A stretch of DNA of 20,827 nucleotides from NCBI GenBank assembly GCA_036268375.1, contig DATAUH010000484.1:1-20827 (forward strand), read 5' to 3'. The notes under the pieces were generated by a model that searched no databases, was not told the origin of the DNA, and saw only the letters and a list, made by a program, of their open reading frames with translations. The stretch's first letter is position 1. Each line of letters begins with the position of its first letter. The DNA comes from PALSA-243 sp036268375. GTDB taxonomy: Bacteria > Acidobacteriota > Terriglobia > Bryobacterales > Bryobacteraceae. Position numbers and translations under genes: made by a program. Shown here piece by piece: positions 13,749-20,827 of the stretch.

Positions 13749-14876
13749 TCATGCCGAAACAGTCAGCAGACTGTCGTTGGGATAGTGATGGTCGACGTTT
13801 TCGGGCGTGATCACCTGATGCCCGATGAATACCGCCGGCGGAACGGCCTTACGCGCCAGAATATCCAGCGCCAGGCGAATCAGGCCGTCGCCGTATTTTT
13901 CCGGAAAGAAGGCGACCGACGCGATCAGCCGCGTTTGTGGCGTGCGCAGTTCCGTGCGCGCTTCGGGCTCCGCATTGTGACCCACGATCGCGCACTCAGA
14001 CGCCCGGCCCGCCTCCTGAAAGGCGCGCAACGCGCCAAGCGCGCTCGAGTCGTTCGCAGCCCCCACCAGCACGTGTTTGGCTTTGGACTCGCGCAGGTGT
14101 TTGCGTACGCGTTCCAACGCAGTCTGAAACTGCCCGTCGCCATCCAGCGAAACCGTGCGGCAGCGCTCCGTCAGCCGGATAATTTCCGCAATACCGGCCG
14201 ACATGCCGCGCATGCGCGCCTTGGGGAGCGAACCCGCGCGATGTAGCTCGATCAGCAGCACCTCATCCACTTCCCCGCCCCAATGGCGCTTCGCCCAGCG
14301 CCCTAAGTGGTGGCCGCCCATCAAACCCGCCTGATAGTTATTGGCGCCGAAGTAAGTAGCGCCGGGATGCGGGATATCGATGGCGATGAATGGAATGGCC
14401 GCCTGCATGTATTTCGACCCAATCGCGGGCGCAATCATCTCGTCAGTCTGAAACTCGATGATCAAGTCGACCTGTTCTTTGATCAGGTAATCAGCGGTGC
14501 GCAAAGCGATCTTAGGCTGATAGCGATTATCTACCACCAGTAACTCGATATGCTCGCGCTCCGCCGCACGCGCCAGCCCCAGGCGAACCTCACGATCAAA
14601 CGACGTATCCTGCCCCTGAGCGGCATAGCCGATGCGGTACAAGCGGCGGCGGCGCACTTCGCTCGCCAGCCGGTAGTGATTCTCGCCCACCTTGTCCAGA
14701 AAACCGCATTGATGCAGCGTGTAGAGCAGGCGAAAACACATGCCCTTGTTGAAGCCCGTCCGCTCCACCACGTCGCGCAATCGCAGCACATCGCCCGCCG
14801 CCTGGAACGACTCCAGCACCCGCGCCGCATGCACCAGCGACTTCACCATGTAGCGCGTATGGTTGGAATTCTTCAC
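13749..14876 (-). CDS. Transcriptional regulator: IclR-type winged helix fused to a periplasmic-binding-type sugar sensor
   Basis: 375 residues from GTG 14876, which has a well-placed AAGGG 5 nt upstream. Residues 11-70 form an IclR-like N-terminal winged helix: KSLVHAARVLESFQ, LRLRDVVERTGFNKGMCFRLLYTLHQCGFL and a wing ending HYRLA. After a basic linker (RRRRLYRIGY), residues about 80-365 match the type I periplasmic-binding/LacI sensor fold: FDREVRLGLARAAE, VDLIIEF, AAIPFIAIDIPHPGATYFGANN-Y-AG, GAANDSSALGALRAFQEAG, and a late FFPEKYGDGLIRLALDILA. There is no signal peptide, so it is cytosolic. IclR proteins usually carry a different effector domain and LacI proteins a different HTH, so this pairing is uncommon. 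The gene lies just downstream of the TonB-dependent receptor gene on the same strand and probably controls the sugar locus. Confidence 0.87.
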   Translation of the reverse strand: MKNSNHTRYMVKSLVHAARVLESFQAAGDVLRLRDVVERTGFNKGMCFRLLYTLHQCGFLDKVGENHYRLASEVRRRRLYRIGYAAQGQDTSFDREVRLGLARAAEREHIELLVVDNRYQPKIALRTADYLIKEQVDLIIEFQTDEMIAPAIGSKYMQAAIPFIAIDIPHPGATYFGANNYQAGLMGGHHLGRWAKRHWGGEVDEVLLIELHRAGSLPKARMRGMSAGIAEIIRLTERCRTVSLDGDGQFQTALERVRKHLRESKAKHVLVGAANDSSALGALRAFQEAGRASECAIVGHNAEPEARTELRTPQTRLIASVAFFPEKYGDGLIRLALDILARKAVPPAVFIGHQVITPENVDHHYPNDSLLTVSA

Positions 14877-14951
14877 CCGAACCCTTTAGACCTTAATGGA
14901 CCTGAACAGGAAATGACATTCTAGGCGCCTCCTGAGTCAATTCACAAGGGT

Positions 14952-14978
14952 GGCGCCGATGAGCTCATCAACGGCGCC
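14952..14978. repeat. Inverted repeat GGCGCCG...CGGCGCC
   Basis: Perfect 7-bp arms at 14952-14958 and 14972-14978 enclose 13 nt that themselves contain the palindrome ATGAGCTCAT. It lies 75 bp upstream of the regulator start and 55 bp after the receptor stop. No T-run follows on either strand, so it is not a standard intrinsic terminator; it could be an autoregulatory site or an RNA structure. Confidence 0.5.
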
Positions 14979-15002
14979 GTTCGCTTCTCAATTCTGACTT
15001 CC

Positions 15003-15032
15003 ATCCGCAAACGGATCAGCGGCGGAGCCGCT
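15003..15032 (-). terminator. Tandem hairpins directly after the TonB-dependent receptor stop
   Basis: Starting one base after the receptor TAG, the minus strand shows AGCGGC-TCC-GCCGCT (15018-15032, 6-bp stem) and then ATCCG-TTTG-CGGAT (15003-15016, 5-bp stem). No U-tract follows, so termination strength is doubtful; they may instead protect the mRNA 3' end. The 157-bp gap between receptor and regulator holds these two hairpins and the GGCGCCG inverted repeat, and no gene. Confidence 0.35.
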
Positions 15033-15033
15033 G

Positions 15034-18000
15034 CTAGAAGTACAGCTTCATGCTCAATTGAATCAAGCGAGGAGAGCCAAAGCCTGTAATCTGGGCAAAG
15101 GTTGCGCTGTTTATAGCGGACGATGGCGCGTTCCAGTTCGCGTGGTTCATGATGTTGAAGAACTCTCCGCGAACTTCTAATTTCCAGCGCTCCCGGTAGC
15201 GGAAATTGCGGCTCACCGACATGTCCCACGTAATCGACCCTGGGGCATGAAAGATATCGCGGCCCGCATTCCCAAATGTTCCAGGAGCCTGACAATAGGG
15301 GTTCCCGGCGTATTGCGCCAACGCGCAGCTGCCGGCGAACGCCGCTGGATTAAACCACGAAACCAGCGTGTGCGGAAGCGAAGCAACGCCGGGTACAACA
15401 TTCGGCCTGTCGCTGCCTTCACCCGTCAACGAAACGTCGGTGCCGTCGGTGACTGAGAACGGCTGGCCCGATTGCAGAGTAACAATCGGCGCCACCTGCC
15501 ACCCGGTCGTGATCGCATGCAGCGCGCCGCTGCCGAAACCGCCGGTGGTCGCTACCAACGAGGTATTGAAGATGTTGCGCCGGTCGAAATTGCAATCGGC
15601 TCTCTCTGCGTTGCGATTATTCGGGTTCTGGTAGTTGTTGCCGGCCAGCTCACCGCCGAAATCCACTGTGCTGATGCAGTGCGATCGCGTGTAATTTGCC
15701 AGCCACGTAAAGCCATTCGAGAAGCGGTGCTCCAGCTTCAGCAGCAGGCCGTTGTAACTCGAGGTCGCGCCCGCGTCAGTCTGGTCGATAGCCGAATAGA
15801 ATGCGCCTTGCGTTGGATTCAACAGAGTCAAAAAACGGCGCTGCGGCTCGTTAGACGTGGTTGCGGTCGGGCTCGGCTGAGGCACGTTGATGTCGTTGGA
15901 CCCCAATATATGCACCGTGTGATTGCCTATGTAAGTGGCCGTTGCCAACCAGTTTTTCGCCACTTCACGTTGATAACTTACGTTCCACTGAACGATGTAC
16001 TCTACCGGTACATCTGGCGGAATGCTTACGTAAGTGCCCTGAGCGGGGAAGATCGAGGCGCCCGGAAATGGATCGCCAGGAACGCCAGTAGGCGAAACGT
16101 AACCAAGCCACGGATTGGAGAACGGACCAGCGTTGGTGCCCAACGCCACGGAGGAGGCATACGGCGGATTCGTCGTCCAGCGCTCTGGATAGAACAGCTC
16201 CGGGTTATCGTGCAGTACGCCGAAACCTGCGCGGATCGTCTGCTTGCCATCGCCCTTCGGATCGAAAACAATGCCAATGCGCGGAGAGAAGTCGGCCCAG
16301 GAGCTATTCGCAAACGCGCAGCCGTTCGGATTTGCAGCATCGTGACCAAACAACAGACCGGCGGGCGCATTGGGGTAAGCGGGACTGTGGTAACCGGCAA
16401 GATACTGGGAAAGCAGGAACTGGTTACCCCGGCACTGTTTGTCATAAGCGGGCTGGAAGGGTTCCCAGCGCAAGCCCAAATTCATCGTAAGTCGCGGGCT
16501 CACGCGCCACGTGTCCTGCCCATAAAAAGCGAAGACCGTTTGACGCATGTAATCGGAAAGCGCGTTGCCGTCGGTAAGTCCGTTGAGTTTGCCGAGTTCC
16601 AGATCGGCGAGTGAGTCGCCCGTATTCGCCGTAGTGCTGCCGGTGAACGTCCACTGCCCGTTGGCCTGCTGGTTATTCAACGAGTTGAACTGCTCCCGGC
16701 GTCCGTCGAAACCAAATCCTAACTGGTGCTTGCCTTTAGTGAGCGAAAAATCGTCCGACAGCTGATAATTATTGACGTCGAAATAACCCGGCGCACAGGT
16801 ACCGCAAGCTACGTTGAAGTAGTTAGTTACGGTAATCTGCATGTAAGTGTCCGGCATGTTGTCCGCAAAGTTGATGCCGAGCGATTGCGGACCAAACAGA
16901 TTCGGCGCGGAGCCGCGGTTGTCCGCACGACGGTCAAAAGTAGCGTGGAACGCGTTTACCATCGTCGGGCTAAGCGTATACGTATCACCGATAGTAACGG
17001 TGATCGAGTTGTCCTTGTTACCCGGATTCGGTCCCGTCGTAAGCACGTTGCTGCCGTTGAAGAACGCCTGGGCCGTGTAGTTATAGTTGTAAAGACGGCC
17101 GTAGAGCGAGTGCTTCTCGTTGATCACGTAGTCGATGCGGCTGATATATTGCCAGTCCGGATTATTCGCGGGCTGGCCATAAAGAAGCAAGCCGCACGGG
17201 TCCGCCGACGTGGGGACATACTTACTCAGTAATTTCACCGCCGCGGGATCGAACCTGCTCGTGGGAATGATGTTCCCCGGAAACGGCTGGCCAGTGGATG
17301 GATCCTTCAACGTAATTGCCTTCGATTGGCAACCACCCGAGCTTGTGGCGGCATCCTCAACCGAAAAGTTGCCTTGCAGCGTCAACGCCGTTGGGACGTG
17401 TGCCGTAGTCTGGCCCGGATTGCTTCTTTGCACCGTCTGCTGATATCCGCCGAAAAAGAACAGTTTGTCCCGAATAATGCGGCCGCCGGCGGTGCCGCCA
17501 AACTGGTTGCGCTTCAGCGAATCGCGCTGGGGTTGCGACACCGAACCACTCACCTGCACCAGACCTTTGGGACGGGCATTCAGTTCGTAATTGCGGAAAA
17601 ATTCAAACAGGTCGCCATGGAAAGCGTTCGTGCCCGACTTAGTGACTACGTTGACCACGCCGCCCGGATGTAATCCGAACTGAGCTTGCATGGCGTTGGT
17701 TTGTACGCTGAACTCCTGCACCGCATCCGGGAAAGGAATCGGCAGATTGACGTTACTAAACGAGTCGTTGTTATCGCCGCCGTCCAGCAGGTAATTTACG
17801 CCATTCGCCTGTCCGCCGGCAACGGAAAATGTGCCGGATCCGTTGGAGCCCTGGATGTTCTTGCTTCCCGTCAAGTCGCCGCCCGGCGTCGTCGTAGCGC
17901 CGCCCACCAGTGTTAGCAACTGCGTCAGGTTGCGTCCGTTCAAGGGGAGGTCGACGATCTTCCGTTGCTCAATGACCTGCGCGATCGCCGTATCTTTTGT

Positions 18001-18405
18001 TTCCACCATTGATGCGTCTGCGGACACCTCGATGGTCTCTGTGACTGAGCCAACGCTCAATACAACATTGATCTCGACCGTACGTCCAACTTCCAGCACA
18101 ATGCCCGTCTGCCGGTAATCTTTGAAGCCTTGCATCTTAACTTCAAGCGCGTAAGGCCCCGGGGGAAGATTACCCATTTGGTAGCGCCCCTGCGCGTCGG
18201 TAATTCCATCGCGCCGCGCCTGCGTCTCCGTTTGCGTCAATGTTACCGGGACGCCAGGGATTACCTTGCCCGAAGAATCCGAGACCACGCCATCGACTTC
18301 CGCCACGGCGACCGCCTGCGCGCGCAGGCCATAAGGCGTAAGCAACACCAACCCGGCGGCCAACACAAGCGCAGCCGCAGACTTCAAACGATCGACAAAG
18401 ATCAT
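15034..18405 (-). CDS. TonB-dependent outer-membrane receptor with N-terminal carboxypeptidase-regulatory-like domain (Oar-like)
   Basis: A 1123-residue outer-membrane receptor, probably importing oligosaccharides. Residues 1-30 are a signal peptide (hydrophobic 10-23, cut after LRAQ). Residues about 35-118 form a carboxypeptidase-regulatory-like beta-sandwich (VDGVVSDSSGKVIPGVPVTL, TDAQGRYQMGNLPPGPYALEV, GFKDYRQTGI). The plug begins near 127-165 (VSADASMVETKDTAI, VDLPLNGRNLTQLL). Further plug marks are GQANGVNYLLDGGDNND, FPDAVQEFSVQTNAMQAQFGLHPGGVVNVVTKSGTN and FHGDLFEFFRN. A long beta-barrel follows, ending in MKLYF with a terminal Phe. This architecture is greatly expanded in Acidobacteria. 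The nearby SGNH acetylesterase and polygalacturonase genes suggest a pectic substrate. Upstream lie a plausible promoter and two operator-like repeats; an AAAGGAG lies 15 nt before the ATG. Confidence 0.95.
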   Translation of the reverse strand: MIFVDRLKSAAALVLAAGLVLLTPYGLRAQAVAVAEVDGVVSDSSGKVIPGVPVTLTQTETQARRDGITDAQGRYQMGNLPPGPYALEVKMQGFKDYRQTGIVLEVGRTVEINVVLSVGSVTETIEVSADASMVETKDTAIAQVIEQRKIVDLPLNGRNLTQLLTLVGGATTTPGGDLTGSKNIQGSNGSGTFSVAGGQANGVNYLLDGGDNNDSFSNVNLPIPFPDAVQEFSVQTNAMQAQFGLHPGGVVNVVTKSGTNAFHGDLFEFFRNYELNARPKGLVQVSGSVSQPQRDSLKRNQFGGTAGGRIIRDKLFFFGGYQQTVQRSNPGQTTAHVPTALTLQGNFSVEDAATSSGGCQSKAITLKDPSTGQPFPGNIIPTSRFDPAAVKLLSKYVPTSADPCGLLLYGQPANNPDWQYISRIDYVINEKHSLYGRLYNYNYTAQAFFNGSNVLTTGPNPGNKDNSITVTIGDTYTLSPTMVNAFHATFDRRADNRGSAPNLFGPQSLGINFADNMPDTYMQITVTNYFNVACGTCAPGYFDVNNYQLSDDFSLTKGKHQLGFGFDGRREQFNSLNNQQANGQWTFTGSTTANTGDSLADLELGKLNGLTDGNALSDYMRQTVFAFYGQDTWRVSPRLTMNLGLRWEPFQPAYDKQCRGNQFLLSQYLAGYHSPAYPNAPAGLLFGHDAANPNGCAFANSSWADFSPRIGIVFDPKGDGKQTIRAGFGVLHDNPELFYPERWTTNPPYASSVALGTNAGPFSNPWLGYVSPTGVPGDPFPGASIFPAQGTYVSIPPDVPVEYIVQWNVSYQREVAKNWLATATYIGNHTVHILGSNDINVPQPSPTATTSNEPQRRFLTLLNPTQGAFYSAIDQTDAGATSSYNGLLLKLEHRFSNGFTWLANYTRSHCISTVDFGGELAGNNYQNPNNRNAERADCNFDRRNIFNTSLVATTGGFGSGALHAITTGWQVAPIVTLQSGQPFSVTDGTDVSLTGEGSDRPNVVPGVASLPHTLVSWFNPAAFAGSCALAQYAGNPYCQAPGTFGNAGRDIFHAPGSITWDMSVSRNFRYRERWKLEVRGEFFNIMNHANWNAPSSAINSATFAQITGFGSPRLIQLSMKLYF

Positions 18406-18435
18406 AAGACTACCCCGAAACTCCTTTAGGAGGAT

Positions 18436-18465
18436 TTTCTACCGGATCCGTCAACTTTGCAACAA
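18436..18465 (-). promoter_or_regulatory. Possible housekeeping promoter of the TonB-dependent receptor gene
   Basis: On the minus strand TTGTTG (18460-18465) is followed after 18 nt by TAGAAA (18436-18441). A transcript would start near 18429, leaving a leader of about 24 nt. That leader would contain a small CTCCT-TT-AGGAG hairpin (18421-18432) covering the Shine-Dalgarno-like AGGAG. Moderate match only. Confidence 0.35.
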
Positions 18466-18534
18466 CTTTCTGCTCTTAGGTCGATTTGCGGCAAAAGTTA
18501 ACGCCGCCCACAATTCCGCCAAAACCCGTGATAG

Positions 18535-18544
18535 TTAGCGCTAA
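18535..18544. promoter_or_regulatory. LacI-operator-like palindrome TTAGCGCTAA
   Basis: A perfect 10-bp palindrome with a central CG step, 130 bp upstream of the receptor ATG and about 70-100 bp upstream of the proposed promoter. Sites of this form (GTTAGCGCTAAC type) are typical for LacI-family sugar regulators in several Gram-negative groups. The match is short, and the only regulator in the window has an IclR-type, not LacI-type, DNA-binding domain, so the cognate protein is unknown. Confidence 0.4.
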
Positions 18545-18606
18545 AGTGACACACATTTCCCCCAAAACCCGGCGGAACGTTTTTACGTTTGGTGAATCTT
18601 TCAGTC

Positions 18607-18657
18607 AGCATCGTTTAGAAAAACTAAACGGATGATTTTAAAGCGTCAAACGATGCT
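18607..18657. repeat. Nested inverted repeat between the acetylesterase and receptor genes
   Basis: Outer arms AGCATCGTTT (18607-18616) and AAACGATGCT (18648-18657) are perfect 10-bp inverted repeats. The left arm also pairs with a closer partner: CGTTTAG (18612-18618), AAAAA, CTAAACG (18624-18630). The two hairpins share the CGTTT bases and so exclude each other. The element lies 18 nt after the acetylesterase stop and about 200 bp before the receptor start, in a 269-bp gene-free gap. It may be a dyad operator, an alternative-fold attenuator, or a 3' structure of the acetylesterase mRNA. Confidence 0.6.
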
Positions 18658-18674
18658 CCCGATGTCCCGGTAGG

Positions 18675-19880
18675 CTACTTTCCATACGGCGTCTCCGTTT
18701 TTCCCGAGGTTTCCGCCGGTATCGAAAACGATCCAACGGGGTCCGGACGTGCTGGATCGAATCCCGGCAGATCCACCAGGTGATCCACCAGCGGCGATTT
18801 CGCGTCTTTGAGCGCCTGCGCCACGCATTTGGCTAACTCGTAGCTGCCGTAGTTATCATGGTGCGTCGTATCTTTGCCGGCGAATGCTAAGTGAGCGTCC
18901 GCCGGCCCCAATGCTTCGTAAAACAGCTTACTCATTGCGTTTAGGTCCACCAGCGCAACGTGTTCCTCCGCGGCTACCTCACGGACGGCCTCGGGATAGT
19001 CTCCCAAACTATTTACAACCTTGCCGTCCGAACCAAAAGTAAGCCGGTTCATCGAAGTGACGACAATCGGAGTCACTCCCCGCTCGCGTGCTTCATTCAC
19101 CATGCGCTTCAAATCGGCTTTGTAAGTGGTCATTGCGCCCACGCCTTCGCCCTTTTCCTTTTGATCGTTGTGCCCCATCTGGATGAGCATGAAGTCGCCC
19201 CGCCTGACTACGCTCATCACCTTCGCCCAGCGGCGCTCTCCAATGAAACTTCGTAGCGACTCGCCCGATTCGCCATGGTTCGCCACGCCAATGTCAGGCT
19301 TGAAAAATGCGGTAATCATCTGGCCCCAACTGTTAAAAGGTTCGAGCGGCTGATCGGTGGAGGTGGAATCGCCCACGATAAAAAGCGTCGGCAGTTCATC
19401 GGTCTTTTCGATATCGATTGCCACCGCGCCAGGCCTCTGATTCGTGAACTCAAGGGTCAGTTTGTCGTCCCACGCCCATGCTTCCGAGCCTTTTTCGCGG
19501 TCTTTCAAACGTACTTCTCCGCCTCCTGCAATCCGCGGCCGGCGCACATTCACGATAAACGTGCGCGAAACAAACTGCCCCGGCTGCGTATCGACGCGCT
19601 CCAGCATCAAGCGTCGCAGTTCCGCCTTCACCGTCGTACTCGTCGCCTCCGCAGCATCGCCAAACTTCACCGTCACCCGGTAATTGCCCTCTTCGGGCAC
19701 ACGAACCGAAAAGTAGTACGGCGGGGCGCCGAAGGCGGATTTCTCGTAACCAACACCGGCGGACTCTGTGTAACTCGCGGCGTGAGAGGGTGTGGCAAGG
19801 TCAAACTGTTGCTGGAAACGAGGCTGCGCGGACAGAATCGGCGCGACTGACATCATCCCTACCGCGCGCCAGAGCCACAT
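18675..19880 (-). CDS. SGNH/GDSL hydrolase, CE12-like rhamnogalacturonan acetylesterase
   Basis: A 401-residue secreted esterase that probably removes acetyl groups from rhamnogalacturonan (pectin). A short signal peptide (1-18, ILSAQ) precedes an N-terminal beta-sandwich (about 25-155; YYFSVRVPEEGNYRVTVKFG, TFIVNVRRPRI), as in bacterial CE12 proteins with a preceding carbohydrate-binding-like domain. The SGNH domain has IVGDST with Ser172 (block I), NHGESGES with the oxyanion Gly (block II), GHND with Asn239 (block III), and KDTTHHD with Asp337 and His340 (block V). A TATAAT stands 8 nt before ATG 19880 with no Shine-Dalgarno, suggesting a leaderless mRNA. It faces the GH2 remnant and polygalacturonase genes across a divergent spacer. 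Substrate is inferred from family and neighbours. Confidence 0.9.
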   Translation of the reverse strand: MWLWRAVGMMSVAPILSAQPRFQQQFDLATPSHAASYTESAGVGYEKSAFGAPPYYFSVRVPEEGNYRVTVKFGDAAEATSTTVKAELRRLMLERVDTQPGQFVSRTFIVNVRRPRIAGGGEVRLKDREKGSEAWAWDDKLTLEFTNQRPGAVAIDIEKTDELPTLFIVGDSTSTDQPLEPFNSWGQMITAFFKPDIGVANHGESGESLRSFIGERRWAKVMSVVRRGDFMLIQMGHNDQKEKGEGVGAMTTYKADLKRMVNEARERGVTPIVVTSMNRLTFGSDGKVVNSLGDYPEAVREVAAEEHVALVDLNAMSKLFYEALGPADAHLAFAGKDTTHHDNYGSYELAKCVAQALKDAKSPLVDHLVDLPGFDPARPDPVGSFSIPAETSGKTETPYGK

Positions 19881-19888
19881 GGCGGATC

Positions 19889-19894
19889 ATTATA
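19889..19894 (-). promoter_or_regulatory. Consensus -10 (TATAAT) directly before the acetylesterase gene
   Basis: A perfect TATAAT on the minus strand ends 8 nt before ATG 19880. The hexamer 17 bp upstream (AGCACG) is not a -35 match. Transcription would begin at or within a base or two of the ATG. The intervening bases (GATCCGCC) contain no ribosome-binding sequence. Confidence 0.5.
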
Positions 19895-19995
19895 GCCTCT
19901 CGCAGTTTGCGCGTGCTGTTCCGCGATGAAAAACGCATGTACAATGGCCGCCCAAGAAAGCACGTCGATAACCTCGGTTCTAGCCTCCTGCAGTT

Positions 19996-20721
19996 TTGCA
20001 TTACAAAACACAGACGCAGGGCAATGTCCTCAGCATCGTCGAAACGCCAAAGCTGGTGGGCGGAAACGCCAGTGGTGCGCATCGTATACGCCGCGTGGCG
20101 CCGGATCGCCCCGCCGAAACCAACCCCGGTTACGAAGGCGCGCAGCGGCCAGACTCAGGCGCTTTTCACGATTGGACGCCAACCGGCCTCACAGCGCATG
20201 ATGAGAGTGTGGAAGTGTACAGCAATTGTGGCGAGGTAACCTTGTCTCTCAACGGTAAATCGCTCGGCGCGCAAAACCTGCCCCCAGACGCGGCGCCGCG
20301 CGCATGGCATGTGGCCTTTGAGTCCGGCGCAAATGCCGCGGCATGCAAGGAAGGTCCGCGCGAGGAGTTGCGCACCGCGAACAAGGCGTCGAAAATCACG
20401 CTCAGCGTAGATCGCTCCCGCATCCGCAACGATTCGGATGACGTCGCCTACGTCACTGCATCGGTGACCGACGATTTCGGCTTAATCGTGCCGCAATCCG
20501 CCGCGTCTATGACGTTTCGAATCATGGGCGCTGGCATGATCGCCGCCGTAGACAGCGCGGACAATACCAGCCATGAGCCGTTTCAGTCCAACTCCCGCCA
20601 TGCGTACGATGGGTCGTGCGTAGCGGTCATCCGGGCGTCAGTCGCGGGGAAAATCGCCGTCACTGCATCCGCGCCCGGACTCTCCTCCGCCACCGTATCC
20701 ATCGAGGCGCAATCGAAATGA
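19996..20721 (+). pseudogene. Remnant of a GH2 beta-galactosidase (C-terminal domains only, frameshifted)
   Basis: The stretch from about 20125 to 20721 reads as the C-terminal domains of a large GH2 glycosidase: VEVYSNCGEVTLSLNGKSLG, then KITLSVDRSRIRNDSDDVAYVTA, VTDDFGLIVPQSA, AVDSADNTSHEPFQS and VTASAPGLSSATVSI. The catalytic domain (some 600 residues) is missing; only about 115 bp separate this frame from the acetylesterase gene. Just upstream, another frame reads KRQSWWAETPVVRIV (about 20042-20086), which would continue naturally into RRVAPDRPAE of the downstream frame if two bases near 20087 were absent, so a frameshift is likely. The stop overlaps the ATG of the GH28 gene (ATGA), showing that the two once formed a translationally coupled operon. 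Alternative: a short expressed carbohydrate-binding fragment from TTG 19996 (241 residues), or an assembly error. Confidence 0.7.
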
Positions 20722-20827
20722 AGAACCATCTGACCGTATTACTGGTTGTCTGCGCCGGCGCGCACGCCGCTGAAATCTCCGCCAACACCTTTGGCGCACG
20801 CGGCGACGGTAAAACCGTAAACACCGC
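20718..20827 (+). CDS. GH28 polygalacturonase / pectate-degrading enzyme (5' end only)
   Basis: The first 36 codons lie in the window. ATG 20718 overlaps the stop of the GH2 remnant (ATGA). A signal peptide (MKNHLTVLLVVCAGAHA, cut before AEIS) is followed by NTFGARGDGKTVNT. This F-GA-GDGKT-NT motif opens the right-handed parallel beta-helix of GH28 polygalacturonases and related pectin-active enzymes. The enzyme would be exported and cut polygalacturonan or rhamnogalacturonan. The catalytic Asp residues lie beyond the window, so GH28 is an inference from the N-terminal motif and the pectin context; a pectate-lyase-like beta-helix is the alternative. Confidence 0.8.
   Translation, partial: MKNHLTVLLVVCAGAHAAEISANTFGARGDGKTVNT

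Noticed and set aside
15472..16614. 380-codon plus-strand open frame opposite the receptor gene
   Set aside because: It is antisense to a clearly recognisable TonB-dependent receptor; its Arg/Val-rich translation has no motif and is typical of reverse frames in GC-rich genes.
19940..19945. TACAAT as a promoter for the GH2 remnant and GH28
   Set aside because: It resembles a -10, but the hexamer 17 bp upstream (TGTTCC) is a poor -35 and nothing else supports it.
1..20827. tRNA, rRNA, CRISPR arrays, insertion sequences, prophage genes
   Set aside because: I looked on both strands for cloverleaf-like motifs, regular short repeats, transposase motifs and flanking inverted repeats and saw none.

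Overview
The window looks like a chromosomal segment of an acidobacterium, probably of the Solibacter/Bryobacter type. The evidence is indirect: a GC-rich genome, a very large Oar-like TonB-dependent receptor with an N-terminal carboxypeptidase-regulatory-like domain, TPR-TonB proteins, and frequent GTG starts. There are no rRNA or tRNA genes, CRISPR arrays, insertion sequences or phage genes. Almost all the DNA is coding.

Left part (1-4.5 kb): a 3'-truncated S10 serine carboxypeptidase and an AI-2E-family permease lie on the minus strand. A plus-strand operon follows, ruvX(yqgF)-mltG-hypothetical, joined by ATGA overlaps. Then comes a small CxxC protein behind a good sigma-54-type -24/-12 element.

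Middle part (4.8-12.6 kb): a minus-strand pair encodes a Cys/His-rich exported peptide and an outer-membrane beta-barrel, possibly for copper handling. Divergent to it is a Tat-exported bicupin oxalate decarboxylase. Next is a tightly coupled minus-strand operon selD-pyrF-DUF72. selD has an in-frame TGA at its active site followed at once by a SECIS-like hairpin, so the selenophosphate synthetase is itself a selenoprotein; a gene call starting after the TGA would lose the catalytic N terminus. Divergent to selD, a HisC-like aminotransferase gene overlaps the gene for 4-hydroxyphenylpyruvate dioxygenase, which suggests a tyrosine degradation pair.

Right part (12.6-20.8 kb): this appears to be a pectin-utilisation locus. 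It holds a TPR-TonB protein, a regulator joining an IclR-type winged helix to a sugar-binding (LacI/ribose-binding-like) sensor, the large TonB-dependent receptor, a CE12-like SGNH/GDSL rhamnogalacturonan acetylesterase, the decayed C-terminal end of a GH2 beta-galactosidase, and the start of a GH28 polygalacturonase. The receptor upstream region carries a LacI-operator-like palindrome and a nested inverted repeat. Several genes have a -10-like hexamer 6-9 nt before the start codon and no Shine-Dalgarno sequence, which suggests leaderless transcripts.
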